This document shows, piece by piece, positions 34,653-43,427 of a stretch of DNA of 64,000 nucleotides. The notes under the pieces are model-generated. The model ran no database searches and had not been told where the DNA came from. It worked only from the letters and a program-made list of their open reading frames with translations. Source of the DNA: DASXRC01 sp036506795 (GTDB taxonomy: Bacteria > Actinomycetota > Actinomycetes > Mycobacteriales > Micromonosporaceae); assembly GCA_036506795.1 (NCBI GenBank), contig DASXRC010000228.1:62001-126000 (forward strand). Direction: 5' to 3'. Position 1 is the stretch's first letter, and every line of letters begins with the position of its first letter. Position numbers and translations under genes: made by a program.

Positions 34653-35884
34653 GGCCGTTCTCCGGTCAGCAGCGGCAGGGGTACGAGGGAAACGCGGTCA
34701 CCCGGCGACCCCGACGTACGAGGTTCGATGACGGCGAAGCCGTCCGCCACGGTCAGGCCCCGCAGCATCGCGGAGCCGACGTGGCGGACGGGGTGTGCGC
34801 CGCCTTCCGGGTCGACCCGCACGAGGGCGAGATGAGTGTCCTCGCCGCGGCCGGGAATCTGGCCGGCGAGGGTGACCGTGGGCAGCGTCGGCAGCGGGCG
34901 GCCGTGCAGACCGGCGAGCAACGGGCCGACGAGCGAGACCAGGGCGACCACGGCCGACTGCGGATTCCCCGGCAGGCCGGCGAGGAACCGCGGGCGGCCC
35001 GACGGGCCCGGCACTAGGGCGAGCAGCATGGGGTACCCCGGTCTTACGCCGACCGTGTTCACGACGTACTCCGCGCCGAGCTCGGCGAGCGCGGGGTGCA
35101 GGTGATCGACCGGCCCGTCCATGGTGCCGCCGGTGGTGCAGACGAGATCGGCGTCCGCCAGCGCATCGCGGATCGCGGCGAGGTGGGCGTCCAGCGTGTC
35201 GCGAACGGGCTCACTGCCGGATTCCGGCTCGGTCACCGCGCCGAGGCGTCGCAGCCAGGCGGGAACGGCGGGCCCGAGCGCGTCCCGGACCCGCCCGGCG
35301 CCGGGCGGCCCGGCGGTGAGCAGTTCGTCGCCGAACACGCGCAGCGCCGCGAGCGGCGGCCGGCGCACCCACAGCCGGTCGTAGCCGCACGAGGCGGCCA
35401 GCCCGATCACGCCCGGCGTGACCGGGGTTCCGGCCGGCAGGAGCTCCTCGCCGCGAGCCGCCTCCTCGCCGGGCACCCGCCACTCCGGCTGGCTGCGCGC
35501 CGTACCGGTGACCCGCCCGTCGCCGGATGCGGTCGATTCCTCCACGCGGACGATGGCCGACGTGCCGACCGGCACCATCGCGCCGGTCGCGATCTCCATC
35601 GCCGTGCCGTCGCCGGTCAGGTCGGGCGGGGTCCCTCCCGCGAGGACCCGGCCCACGACGCGCCACGGCGCTGGGCCACGCACCGCCCAGCCGTCCACAC
35701 TGGACGTCGGGAAGGCGGGCAGATCGGTGAGGGTCAGCAGCGGCTCGGCGAGGGTAGTGCCGTCCGTCTCGGCCAGCGGCACGTCCTCCGGCTCCCGGGC
35801 CGCCGAGACGCCAGCGGCGTGCGCAAGGTCCCGGGCCCGCGCCCAGGCCACGGCGGTCGTCGGGGCGGCCGTCTCGGTGCTCAT
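34649..35884 (-). CDS. moeA: Molybdopterin molybdenumtransferase
   Basis: 411-residue enzyme that inserts molybdate into adenylated molybdopterin. Domains in order: MoeA_N with LPAFPTSSVDGWAVR and ATGAMVPVGTSAIVRVEE; the MoCF catalytic domain with VFGDELLTAG and LVCTTGGTMDGPVDHLHPAL; and MoeA_C. GLPGNPQSAVVAL is the conserved C-terminal loop. It lies between mog and moaE with a 9-bp gap and a 4-bp overlap. Confidence 0.94.
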   Translation of the reverse strand: MSTETAAPTTAVAWARARDLAHAAGVSAAREPEDVPLAETDGTTLAEPLLTLTDLPAFPTSSVDGWAVRGPAPWRVVGRVLAGGTPPDLTGDGTAMEIATGAMVPVGTSAIVRVEESTASGDGRVTGTARSQPEWRVPGEEAARGEELLPAGTPVTPGVIGLAASCGYDRLWVRRPPLAALRVFGDELLTAGPPGAGRVRDALGPAVPAWLRRLGAVTEPESGSEPVRDTLDAHLAAIRDALADADLVCTTGGTMDGPVDHLHPALAELGAEYVVNTVGVRPGYPMLLALVPGPSGRPRFLAGLPGNPQSAVVALVSLVGPLLAGLHGRPLPTLPTVTLAGQIPGRGEDTHLALVRVDPEGGAHPVRHVGSAMLRGLTVADGFAVIEPRTSGSPGDRVSLVPLPLLTGERP

Positions 35885-35893
35885 AACCGGAGC

Positions 35894-36406
35894 CTAGGCG
35901 GTGGAGCCGGCGGCGGCGCCGGTGCCTTCGGCGGCTCTGTGATCGCCTCCGCGCAGCTGATCCACGGCGTGCCGGAGGATCGGACCGAGCACGGCCAGGC
36001 CGTCCCGGGCACCACCCCGAGAACCCGGCAGGTTGACCACCAGGGTTCGCCCGGCCACCCCGGCCAGCCCGCGGGACAGCGCCGCGGTGGGCACCGCGTC
36101 CCGCCCGTACGCCCGAATCGCCTCCGCGATGCCGGGGATCTCGTAGGCGAGCACCGCGCGGGTGTGGTCGGGGGTGCGATCGGTCGGCGTGATTCCGGTG
36201 CCGCCGCTGGTGAGCACCACGTCGACGCCGGCCGAGATCGCGTCCCGCAGGGCCGCCGCGACCGGCTCCCCGTCCGGCACGACGATCGGGTCCGGGACCT
36301 CGCAGCCCAGGTCGCGGAGGCCCTCGACGAGGAGCGGGCCGCTGGTGTCGGCGTACACCCCTGCGGCCGCCCGGTTGGACGCCACGATGACCCGTGCGCG
36401 GATCAT
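35894..36406 (-). CDS. mog: Molybdopterin adenylyltransferase (MoaB/Mog family)
   Basis: 170-residue MoCF-domain protein that adenylates molybdopterin before MoeA acts. VLTSGGTGITPTDRTPD is the active-site loop and LVVNLPGSRGGARDGL the conserved end. Whether it is MoaB or Mog cannot be told from sequence alone, since both names are used for actinobacterial forms. ATG 36406 overlaps the moaC stop by four bases. The C-terminal 20 residues are low-complexity. Confidence 0.9.
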   Translation of the reverse strand: MIRARVIVASNRAAAGVYADTSGPLLVEGLRDLGCEVPDPIVVPDGEPVAAALRDAISAGVDVVLTSGGTGITPTDRTPDHTRAVLAYEIPGIAEAIRAYGRDAVPTAALSRGLAGVAGRTLVVNLPGSRGGARDGLAVLGPILRHAVDQLRGGDHRAAEGTGAAAGSTA

Positions 36407-36885
36407 GCCGGCCGCACCCAGTCGCCGGTCTTGCCGCCCTCCTTGCGCAGCACGCGTACGCCCTCGATGAACGCCGCCGGATCCACCGCCTTGACCATGT
36501 CGATGAGGGCGAGCCCGGCGGCGGCGACGGCCGTCATGGCCTCCATCTCGACGCCGGTCCGGTCCGCGGTAGTCGTCACGGCGGTGATCTCCACAGTCGT
36601 TTCGGTGAGGTCGAAATCGACGCTGACCGCGTGCAGGGCGATCGGGTGGCAGAGCGGCACGAGGTCCGGGGTCCGCTTCGCGCCCATGATCCCAGCGATC
36701 CGTGCCACCGCCAGCGCGTCACCCTTGGGCAGGCCGTCGCGGCGCAGCAGCTCGATCACGTCGGACCTCGTGCGGACCACGCCCGCCGCCACGGCCCGGC
36801 GCACCGAGACCGCCTTGCCGGAGACGTCCACCATGCGGGCGGCACCCGCCGCGTCGACGTGGGTCAGCTGCTGCGGGTCGTTCAC
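36403..36885 (-). CDS. moaC: Cyclic pyranopterin monophosphate synthase
   Basis: 160 residues. MVDVSGKAVSVRRAVA, KGDALAVARIAGIMGAKRT, LCHPIAL and TGVEMEAMTAV are diagnostic MoaC blocks. It completes pterin formation after MoaA (16734-17765), which lies in a separate cluster. GTG 36885 has no Shine-Dalgarno; TATAGG at 36899-36894 (minus) is 8 nt upstream, so a leaderless mRNA is likely. First gene of moaC-mog-moeA-moaE. Confidence 0.95.
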   Translation of the reverse strand: MNDPQQLTHVDAAGAARMVDVSGKAVSVRRAVAAGVVRTRSDVIELLRRDGLPKGDALAVARIAGIMGAKRTPDLVPLCHPIALHAVSVDFDLTETTVEITAVTTTADRTGVEMEAMTAVAAAGLALIDMVKAVDPAAFIEGVRVLRKEGGKTGDWVRPA

Positions 36886-36909
36886 ACGGTGAGCCTATAT
36901 TCGACCCCG
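36886..36909. promoter_or_regulatory. 24-bp overlapping bidirectional promoter of moaC and the TSUP permease
   Basis: Only 24 bp separate the two start codons. TATATT (36896-36901, + strand) and TATAGG (36899-36894, - strand) overlap by four bases and each lies 8 nt before its start codon, which fits two leaderless transcripts from overlapping -10 elements. Confidence 0.55.
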
Positions 36910-37632
36910 ATGTCCGTGCTCCTCGCCGCCTTCGTCATCGTCCTGCTCGCCGCCGCCACCCAGGCGACCACCGGATTCGGGTTCGCGCTTGTCGCCGTGC
37001 CGCTGCTCGCGACGGCGACCGACGCCCGTACCGCGATCGTGACCGTGTCTCTGATCGGCCTGGTGCTGACCGTGATGATCGCGCTGCGCGAGCGGGCGCA
37101 CGTCCGCTGGCGCCCCGTCGCCGGTCTGCTCGCCGCGACAGCGCTCGGCATGCCGGCGGGCCTGCTCGTCCTGGCGGTGGCGCCGGAAAGGCTGCTCGCC
37201 GTCCTGATCGCGATCGTCGTGCTGGGCTGCACCGCGATGGTGTGGCGGGGCGTGCGCCTCCGCACCGGACCGGGGACGGTCGCGGGGGTCGGCATGGTTG
37301 CCGGCGTGCTCGCGACCGCGACGGGCGTCAACGGCCCGCCTGTCGCGGCCGCGTTCCGCGGAATGGGCTTCGACCCGCGCACCTTTCGGGCGAGCCTCGC
37401 CGCGTTCTTCGTCGGCAGCGGCGTCGCTGGCCTGGTCGGCCTGGGATTGACCGGACAGATTCACGCCAGCGCAATTGCACTCGCCGCGGCGGGCGTGCCC
37501 GGCGTGGCGCTCGGTTGGTGGGCGGGTAATTGGGCCTTCGCACGGATGGACCCAGACCGGTTCCGTCGGAGCGTGCTGTACGCGCTGATCGGCACGTCCA
37601 TCGTGACGTTGGTGCGGACCGCGGTCGGGTGA
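36910..37632 (+). CDS. TSUP (TauE/SafE) family permease
   Basis: 240-residue integral membrane protein with about seven to eight helices. The N-terminal QATTGFGFALVAVPLLA and the repeat-like GVNGPPVAAAFRGMGFDP match the TauE/SafE/YfcA anion exporter family (sulfite, sulfoacetate and related sulfur compounds). It shares a compact divergent promoter with moaC, so coexpression with cofactor synthesis is plausible; a link through sulfite chemistry is inference. ATG 36910 is probably leaderless. Confidence 0.82.
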   Translation: MSVLLAAFVIVLLAAATQATTGFGFALVAVPLLATATDARTAIVTVSLIGLVLTVMIALRERAHVRWRPVAGLLAATALGMPAGLLVLAVAPERLLAVLIAIVVLGCTAMVWRGVRLRTGPGTVAGVGMVAGVLATATGVNGPPVAAAFRGMGFDPRTFRASLAAFFVGSGVAGLVGLGLTGQIHASAIALAAAGVPGVALGWWAGNWAFARMDPDRFRRSVLYALIGTSIVTLVRTAVG

Positions 37633-38070
37633 GCTGAACGTGGCACTTCAGGTGTGCGTTTAACTATTGTGGTCGCGCAGAACACGGACAGGCGGTGCGT
37701 GGCCGAGTTCGGGATAACGCGCGAAGCTGACTGCGTTTGGCCCCACCGTTTAGTGGTAACGGAAAAACCGCACCCATCGGGCGCGTTGAGCGCGCTACGT
37801 TGCCGAATGCGGACTCCGAGTGACAAAATATTTCTGAGTTGTCGAATCGTGAAGATATGGACAGCTATCGGTACGAAGCCCGCGGCTGGGCACGTACGCT
37901 CCTTCTCGTCGCACAACACGAGGTCTCGATGAGACCTCTGAGTCAAAACCCGACGAGGAGACCGAAATGCGTAGCCACGAGTGGGGCTGATCGACCCTGA
38001 CAGGCGGTTGAATACCGCTTAGGCTTGCGAGCACGTCCTTTCGCAACCGGACGTTCGGTGAGGACTGACG
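37633..38070 (+). promoter_or_regulatory. Long, structured, relatively AT-rich leader of the GGDEF-EAL gene
   Basis: 438 bp with no convincing protein gene apart from a 7-codon ORF. Structures: perfect 8-bp hairpin GAGGTCTC/GAGACCTC (37920-37938); GCGGT/ACCGC (38004-38018); TTGCGA/TCGCAA (38025-38046). The 37800-37860 segment is unusually AT-rich (ACAAAATATTT) for this window. A promoter probably lies there, but I cannot place it firmly. No match to a known riboswitch was recognised. Confidence 0.45.
37967..37990 (+). CDS. 7-codon leader ORF (MRSHEWG)
   Basis: ATG 37967 follows GAGGAGA at a 5-nt gap, a far better ribosome site than most genes in the window have, and stops after seven codons at TGA 37988-37990, 80 bp before the GGDEF-EAL start. 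It sits between two hairpins. Its position suggests a regulatory upstream ORF. Function and expression are unproven. Confidence 0.35.
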   Translation: MRSHEWG

Positions 38071-40599
38071 TTGGCTCGCGGTACGTACGGCGACGCGACC
38101 GACCGGCGCTTGCGGCTGCTGGTCGGTCTTGTCGTGTCGCTCGCGACGCCCGCCGTTGTGCTCGCGGCCGCGGCGACGATGACCCTTGACGTGCCCCAGC
38201 GGGCCTCGCTCGCCACCATCGGAGCGTTGGTGTTCCTGATCGTGGTGGCGCGGCTCGCCGTCGTCAACGTGCGCATCCGCTCGAATCAGCACGGCACGGC
38301 ATGGACCGACGCCGCGATTCTCATCGCGCTCGCGGTGGCGCCGGCGTCCTGGGTGGTGCTGTGCACCGCGGTCGGCAGCGCCGTGGCGTCGTTGATCCTT
38401 CGCCTGTCTCCCGAGAAGGCCGTCTTCGGCATCGCCAAGAGCGTCCTCTTGGCGACCACCGGCGCTCTCGTCGTCATACCGCTCGGTGCGACCGCCCGCA
38501 TCGATCACCCGCTGGATCACGTCGGCGCGCTCATCGTCGCGTACCTGGCGATGAACGTCGTGGATGAGGTCTTATCCGTCCCGATCATCGCGATCGCCAC
38601 GCGTACGAAGATCCGCGACCGGTTCGTGGCGCATCCGGAGATCCGCATCGTCTCCCTCATCGCCCGCTTCGTGGTCAGCGCCGTCGCGCTCGCGCTGCTC
38701 GAGGCCGACGGACGCCTGGTCGTGGCGGTACCGCCCATCGTGCTCTGCCTCCACCTGTGGTACTCGAACCGGCTCCGCTCCGGAGCCGAGCGCGAGGCGT
38801 GGGAGCAGCTGGCCACGGCCACGGACGCGCTCAACGACGTCAACCTCGACCACGTGCTGCACGCGGCCACCAAGAGCGCCGCGGCCCTCTTCTCCGCGGA
38901 CGAAGTCGAGGTCGAAATCTGGCTGGAGGGACGTCGGCGGCTGGTCCGTGGAGACGGTCAGGACATCCTGTACGACGGCCGGCCCGACCACGCCCCGACC
39001 GACGTGACCAAGGCGATGGCGGTCGCCCTCGAGGGCTACGAGGGCGCGGACGACATCGGCGTACTGCGACTGCGGTTCCGCGCCTCGATCATGCTCTCCG
39101 AGCGTGAGCTCTACACCTTGAGGACCTTTGCCTCCGCGCTGTGCACCGCGATCCGCAACGCCTCCGCGTACGCCGAGCTGGAGCGCGTCGCCGGCGAGCA
39201 CGCGCACGCGGCCGCCCACGACTCGCTGACCGGCCTGCCCAACCGCAGACGGCTCCTTGATCACGGCGCCGATCTGCTCAGCTGTCGGCACGCGGACGGC
39301 GTAGTGGCCCTGCTGCTGATCGATCTCAACCACTTCAAGGAGGTCAACGACACGCTCGGGCACGCGGCCGGAGATCAGGTTCTGATCGCGATCGCCGACC
39401 GGCTGCGTGCCGTGGCCGGGCCGGGCGACCTGGTGGCCAGGCTCGGCGGTGACGAGTTCGCGGTGCTGTACGCGGGGCTGCCCGCGCCCGCGATAGCGGC
39501 ACACCGGGCGGAGCAGGCGCTCACCGGGCTGTTCGACCCCATCGAGATCGACGGCATGCGCATCAGTATCGAGGCGAGCGGTGGCATCGCGGTCGCACCG
39601 GGCGCCGGCGGGGTAGTCGAGCTGCTCCGGCGCGCCGACGTGGCCATGTACCAGGCGAAGCGTTCCGGTCAGCGGATCGCGCTGTACGCACGCGCCCGGG
39701 ATACCGCCGACGTAGGCCGGCTGGCGCTCGGCGGCGACCTGCCTCGGGCGGTCGCGGAGCACGAGTTCACGGTCAACTTCCAGCCGATTGTCGACCTGGC
39801 CAGCGGCGAGGTGATCGCGGCCGAGGCGCTGGCCCGGTGGCACCACCCGGACCGCGGCGACCTGGATCCGCGGCGTTTCCTGGACGCGGTCGAGCGGTCC
39901 GGTCTGCTGCCGGCGTTCGCGGACGCGGTGCTCGAGCAGGCACTGGTCGCGGCCGTCACCTGGCGAGACGCCGGGTTCGACCTGCCGGTGGCGGTCAACG
40001 TGTCCCCGCGTAGCCTGCTCGATCCGCGCTTCCCGAGCAGCGTTGCGGCGCGCCTGCGGGCCCACAACCTCCCCGCCGACCGGCTCTTCCTGGAGCTCAC
40101 CGAGACGCTCACGATCAGCCAGCTCGAGGTCGTCGACCGGGTCCTCGGCCAGCTCCGCGACGAGGGCGTCCGGCTCGCGCTGGACGACTTCGGCACGGGC
40201 TACTCGTCGCTGTCCGTGCTCTCCCGAGTCCCGGTGCACGAGCTGAAGATCGACCGTGCGTTCATCGGAACGATGGAGTCGTCCGCCGAGGCGGCGGCGG
40301 TCGTACGCTCCACCGTCGAGCTCGCCCGCAGCCTCGACCTCGTGGTCGTCGCCGAGGGCGTCGAGAGCGAACCGCAGCGCCGCACACTGTGGGAGCTCGG
40401 CTGCGGCGCCGGCCAGGGTCACCTGTTCGCCCGGCCGATGCCCGAGGCCCGGCTGCTCGCCGCGCTCCACCGCGGCACCGGCGGACGGCCGGGGACGTTC
40501 GCGCCGGCACTGCACGAGGACGGTGCCGTCGTCCGGATCCCCAAGCGGCGCGCGGTCGGGCGTAGCCGCGAGGAGCGTCTGCCGGATCTGCCCGCGTGA
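38071..40599 (+). CDS. Membrane GGDEF-EAL cyclic-di-GMP enzyme
   Basis: 842 residues: about seven N-terminal membrane helices (1-215), a GAF-like region (~240-365), GGDEF (RLGGDEFAV, 459-463) and EAL (AEALARW, 585-587), with DDFGTGYSSL, ELKIDRAFI and AEGVES in the EAL domain. Both active sites look intact, so it could make and break cyclic-di-GMP. The RxxD inhibition site five residues before GGDEF is absent (GPGD), so product inhibition of the cyclase is unlikely. TTG 38071 is supported by GGTGAGGA. In actinomycetes cyclic-di-GMP controls development through BldD. Its stop overlaps the next gene in GTGA. Confidence 0.92.
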   Translation: MARGTYGDATDRRLRLLVGLVVSLATPAVVLAAAATMTLDVPQRASLATIGALVFLIVVARLAVVNVRIRSNQHGTAWTDAAILIALAVAPASWVVLCTAVGSAVASLILRLSPEKAVFGIAKSVLLATTGALVVIPLGATARIDHPLDHVGALIVAYLAMNVVDEVLSVPIIAIATRTKIRDRFVAHPEIRIVSLIARFVVSAVALALLEADGRLVVAVPPIVLCLHLWYSNRLRSGAEREAWEQLATATDALNDVNLDHVLHAATKSAAALFSADEVEVEIWLEGRRRLVRGDGQDILYDGRPDHAPTDVTKAMAVALEGYEGADDIGVLRLRFRASIMLSERELYTLRTFASALCTAIRNASAYAELERVAGEHAHAAAHDSLTGLPNRRRLLDHGADLLSCRHADGVVALLLIDLNHFKEVNDTLGHAAGDQVLIAIADRLRAVAGPGDLVARLGGDEFAVLYAGLPAPAIAAHRAEQALTGLFDPIEIDGMRISIEASGGIAVAPGAGGVVELLRRADVAMYQAKRSGQRIALYARARDTADVGRLALGGDLPRAVAEHEFTVNFQPIVDLASGEVIAAEALARWHHPDRGDLDPRRFLDAVERSGLLPAFADAVLEQALVAAVTWRDAGFDLPVAVNVSPRSLLDPRFPSSVAARLRAHNLPADRLFLELTETLTISQLEVVDRVLGQLRDEGVRLALDDFGTGYSSLSVLSRVPVHELKIDRAFIGTMESSAEAAAVVRSTVELARSLDLVVVAEGVESEPQRRTLWELGCGAGQGHLFARPMPEARLLAALHRGTGGRPGTFAPALHEDGAVVRIPKRRAVGRSREERLPDLPA

Positions 40600-41900
40600 T
40601 CTCTCGTGCACCGGGGCCGGCCTCGCGGCGCTGGGCCGCGATCGACGGCGCGGCGGGTGGCCTCGCCGCCGACCTCGCCCTCTACGGGCTGTCGGCCGCG
40701 TTTGCCGCGATCACCGCGGGCACGTCGACGCTCGCACCCCACCGGGCGTGGGGCGCGATCGCCTGGATCGGGTACGCGGCGGCGGCCGTCATCGTCGTGG
40801 GCCAGCTCATCGCGCGGCGCCGGGCCATCGCCTCCGTTCCTGCGGGTACGCCGGCGCGAGCCACCCTGACCGTCCTGGCCTGGGCGGCGACCGCGCTGCT
40901 GCCGATGCTGATCCAAGCGATCCAGCGCGCCGGTGGCCGCACCGACCGGGCGCAGGAAGAGGTTATGGTCATCGAGGACGGTGGAGCGCGGCTGCTCCAC
41001 CACGGGACGCCGTACCTCGGACACGACGCGATCGCCGCGCTGCCCGGATCCGAGCGGCTGCTGGGCTACCTGCCGTACCAGCCGGGCATGGCACTGTTCG
41101 GCCTGCCCAGGGCGCTGTTCGGCACCGCCTGGTGGACGGACGCCCGGTCCTGGTTCACGGTGGTGACCGCGGTCGCACTCGCCCTCTCGGTCGGGGTGCT
41201 GCGACCATTCGTGTCGCGGGCCGTCCTGGTGCGCGCGGTACAGGCCGCCACCGTCCTGCCGCTGTGCGCGCTGACGCTCGCCACCGGTGGCGACGATCTT
41301 CCGGTGCTCGCGCTGTGCCTGCTCGCGCTCGCGCTGTGCGCCCGCTCCCGGTTCGGTGCGGCCGGGCTAGCCGTGGGAGTCGCGGGCGCGCTCAAGCTCT
41401 TCGCCTGGCCGGTGGCGCTGGTGCTGCTCGCCCACGCGGCTCGGCGGCGGGGGTGGCCCGGGGCCGCGACGTTCGCGGCCGGCGCGCTCGGCCTCCCCAT
41501 CGCTGCAATCGTGCCGGCCGGGCTGGTGGACCCCGACGCCGCCGTGGAGAACGTGGTGCGCTTCCCGCTCGGTCGCGGCCTGGTCGCAAGTCCCGCCCAA
41601 TCCCCATTTCCGGGCCACGCGATCGCGACCGGGCTGCCCGACGGGCGGGTGCTCGCCGGGGCGCTACTGGTCGCCGCGGGGCTGGTCATCGGGGTGGCGC
41701 TCGTGCGCTGGCCGCCGCGCACCGCCGCGTCGGCCGCCGTGTTCTGCGCGTACGGCCTGCTCGCCGCCATCCTGCTGACACCGTCTTCCCGGTTCGGGTA
41801 CCTGCTCTACCCGGTGGCCTTTCTGGCCTGGGCGCCGGCACTGCGCGTACCTAATCCGGGGACCGGGCCGGCGGCCGGCGTTCGAATCGCGTACACCTAA
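40596..41900 (+). CDS. Polytopic membrane protein, GT-C glycosyltransferase-like
   Basis: 434 residues with about eleven hydrophobic helices. The loop VIEDGGARLLHHGTPYLGHDA after helix 3, with YLPYQPGMALFG, and the later GVAGALKLFAWPVALVLLAH resemble the GT87/DUF2029 mannosyltransferase layout (YxP motif and KxxP helix), so a polyprenol-sugar-dependent transferase is likely but not certain. GTG 40596 is translationally coupled to the GGDEF-EAL gene. Confidence 0.65.
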   Translation: MISRAPGPASRRWAAIDGAAGGLAADLALYGLSAAFAAITAGTSTLAPHRAWGAIAWIGYAAAAVIVVGQLIARRRAIASVPAGTPARATLTVLAWAATALLPMLIQAIQRAGGRTDRAQEEVMVIEDGGARLLHHGTPYLGHDAIAALPGSERLLGYLPYQPGMALFGLPRALFGTAWWTDARSWFTVVTAVALALSVGVLRPFVSRAVLVRAVQAATVLPLCALTLATGGDDLPVLALCLLALALCARSRFGAAGLAVGVAGALKLFAWPVALVLLAHAARRRGWPGAATFAAGALGLPIAAIVPAGLVDPDAAVENVVRFPLGRGLVASPAQSPFPGHAIATGLPDGRVLAGALLVAAGLVIGVALVRWPPRTAASAAVFCAYGLLAAILLTPSSRFGYLLYPVAFLAWAPALRVPNPGTGPAAGVRIAYT

Positions 41901-41903
41901 GGG

Positions 41904-42551
41904 GTGACCCGGGGCTACCGCGACCGCGCCGACGCCGGTCGTGTGCTCGCCGAGCGCCTCACCGATTACGCCGGCCGCGCCGACGTGGTCGTGCTCGGCC
42001 TGGTCCGGGGTGGCGTACCGGTGGCGGCGGCGGTGGCGCAGCGGCTGCGCGTACCGCTGGATGTGCTCGTCGTCCGCAAGCTCGGCGTGCCGTGGGCCCC
42101 GGAGGTCGCCTTCGGAGCGCTGGGTCCCGACGGCGTCCGCGTGCTGAACCCCGATATCGCGTACCGGCTCGAGCCCGCGCAGATCAACGAGGTCACCGAC
42201 GTCGAGGCGGTCGAGCTGCGGCGTCGCGAGGAACGCTACCGGGCGGGACGAGGGCCGCTCGAGCTCGCCGGCCGCACCGCGATCGTCGCGGACGACGGGC
42301 TGGCCACCGGCGCCACGGCCCGAGCCGCGGTCGCGGTCGCGCGCCGGATGGGCGCGGAGCGTGTCGTGGTCGCGGTCCCAGTGGGCGCGCCCGACGCGTA
42401 CCTCGCTGTCTCGCGCACGGCGGACGAAGTCGTGTGCCCGCTCACGCCGCCCGACTTCGGCGCAGTCAGCCGATACTACGGCGACTTCCATCAGGTGACC
42501 GACGCCGAGGTGACCGAGCTGCTCGCCAGCGCGCGCGACCCCGCGGGCTGA
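41904..42551 (+). CDS. Phosphoribosyltransferase
   Basis: 215-residue type I phosphoribosyltransferase-fold protein. The PRPP loop is AIVADDGLATGATARAA and the N-terminal part has LGLVRGGVPVAAAVA and VVRKLGVPWAPEVAFGA. This variant often stands alone in actinomycetes, and its base substrate is unknown. GTG 41904 is three bases after the preceding stop codon; the preceding gene ends TAA. Confidence 0.87.
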   Translation: MTRGYRDRADAGRVLAERLTDYAGRADVVVLGLVRGGVPVAAAVAQRLRVPLDVLVVRKLGVPWAPEVAFGALGPDGVRVLNPDIAYRLEPAQINEVTDVEAVELRRREERYRAGRGPLELAGRTAIVADDGLATGATARAAVAVARRMGAERVVVAVPVGAPDAYLAVSRTADEVVCPLTPPDFGAVSRYYGDFHQVTDAEVTELLASARDPAG

Positions 42552-42601
42552 CGGTCCCGACCGGGGCTGCACGAGGCTGCCGTCGATGTGACCATCGAGA
42601 G

Positions 42602-43279
42602 GTGCGGCCGACCTACGAGACCGCCTCTGCGGGAGTGCGTGGCGCGTACGGCGGCGTCACCGAGTTCGCGACCGGGCTGACCGACGACGACCTGATGCGG
42701 CCGTCCCGGTGCCGCGGCTGGGCCGTCGCGGACGTCCTCTTCCACCTGCTCTGCGACGCGCAGCGCGCGTTGGTAGCGCTGGCCACCCCGGCGGCCGGCC
42801 CGCCGGATGTGGACCACGTCAGCTACTGGGCATCGTTCCAGCCCGGCCGGCCCGGAGCCGCGGGGCACGCCTGGTGGGTGCGGCGTTCGGCGGCCGCGTT
42901 CGAGCGGCCGTCCGGCATCGTCGGAGTGTGGCGGGAGACGGCGCCCGCCGCGGCACGCGCTGCGGCGCTCGCAAACCCGGACGGCTACGTGGCCACCCAG
43001 GGGCACGTCCTGGCAGTGCCGGACTTCCTCGCGACGCTCGTCACCGAGGCCGTCGTACACCACCTCGACATGGCGGTCGACATGCCCGGGGCGAAGCCAC
43101 CGAGCCGGGAGGCGCTCGGCGTGGCTCTGTGCACGATGGACGGTCTGCTCGACGGCGGCCGGCCGGGGCTCTGGACGCCCGAGGACTACCTGCTCAAGGC
43201 GACCGGACGGGTGGAGCTCGACGAACGGGACCGCGCGGCGCTCGGCGACGTCGCCGACCGCTTCCCGCTGCTCGGCTGA
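42602..43279 (+). CDS. MDMPI/DinB-like metal-binding protein
   Basis: 225 residues of the mycothiol-dependent maleylpyruvate isomerase N-terminal fold. LTDDDLMRPSRCRGWAVADVLFHLLCDAQ carries one metal-binding His, and AVVHHLDMAVDMPG a second pair. Such proteins bind a divalent metal and may use mycothiol as cofactor; the substrate is unknown. GTG 42602 is used. Inositol phosphate synthase, needed for mycothiol, is in this window at 59352. Confidence 0.75.
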   Translation: MRPTYETASAGVRGAYGGVTEFATGLTDDDLMRPSRCRGWAVADVLFHLLCDAQRALVALATPAAGPPDVDHVSYWASFQPGRPGAAGHAWWVRRSAAAFERPSGIVGVWRETAPAAARAAALANPDGYVATQGHVLAVPDFLATLVTEAVVHHLDMAVDMPGAKPPSREALGVALCTMDGLLDGGRPGLWTPEDYLLKATGRVELDERDRAALGDVADRFPLLG

Positions 43280-43427
43280 CCCGGCGAGCCGGCCCGCCAC
43301 TTTGGTGGGCACACCGAGGCGCGCACCACCCGGCAGCACCTGCTGCATGGGCGTGGCCGACCGGCTGGCAGTCAAATGCAGGTCGACTGTGAAGTAGCGG
43401 CTTCGGGACGGAATCAGTGGCGCGGAG

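Noticed and set aside
37654..37932. 92-codon plus-strand ORF in the GGDEF-EAL leader
   Set aside because: No ribosome site, unusual composition, and it ends inside the hairpin; no similarity seen. The minus-strand ORF 37461-37946 crosses the TSUP gene end and is rejected too.
37633..38070. Cyclic-di-GMP (GEMM) or other known riboswitch ahead of the GGDEF-EAL gene
   Set aside because: No conserved GEMM core or other riboswitch sequence found by eye; only generic hairpins are present.
41876..41892. GTTCGAATC resembling a tRNA T-arm
   Set aside because: No acceptor or anticodon stem pairs around it and it lies within the coding end of the glycosyltransferase-like gene. The GGTTCGAACC at 52203-52212 is rejected for the same reason.
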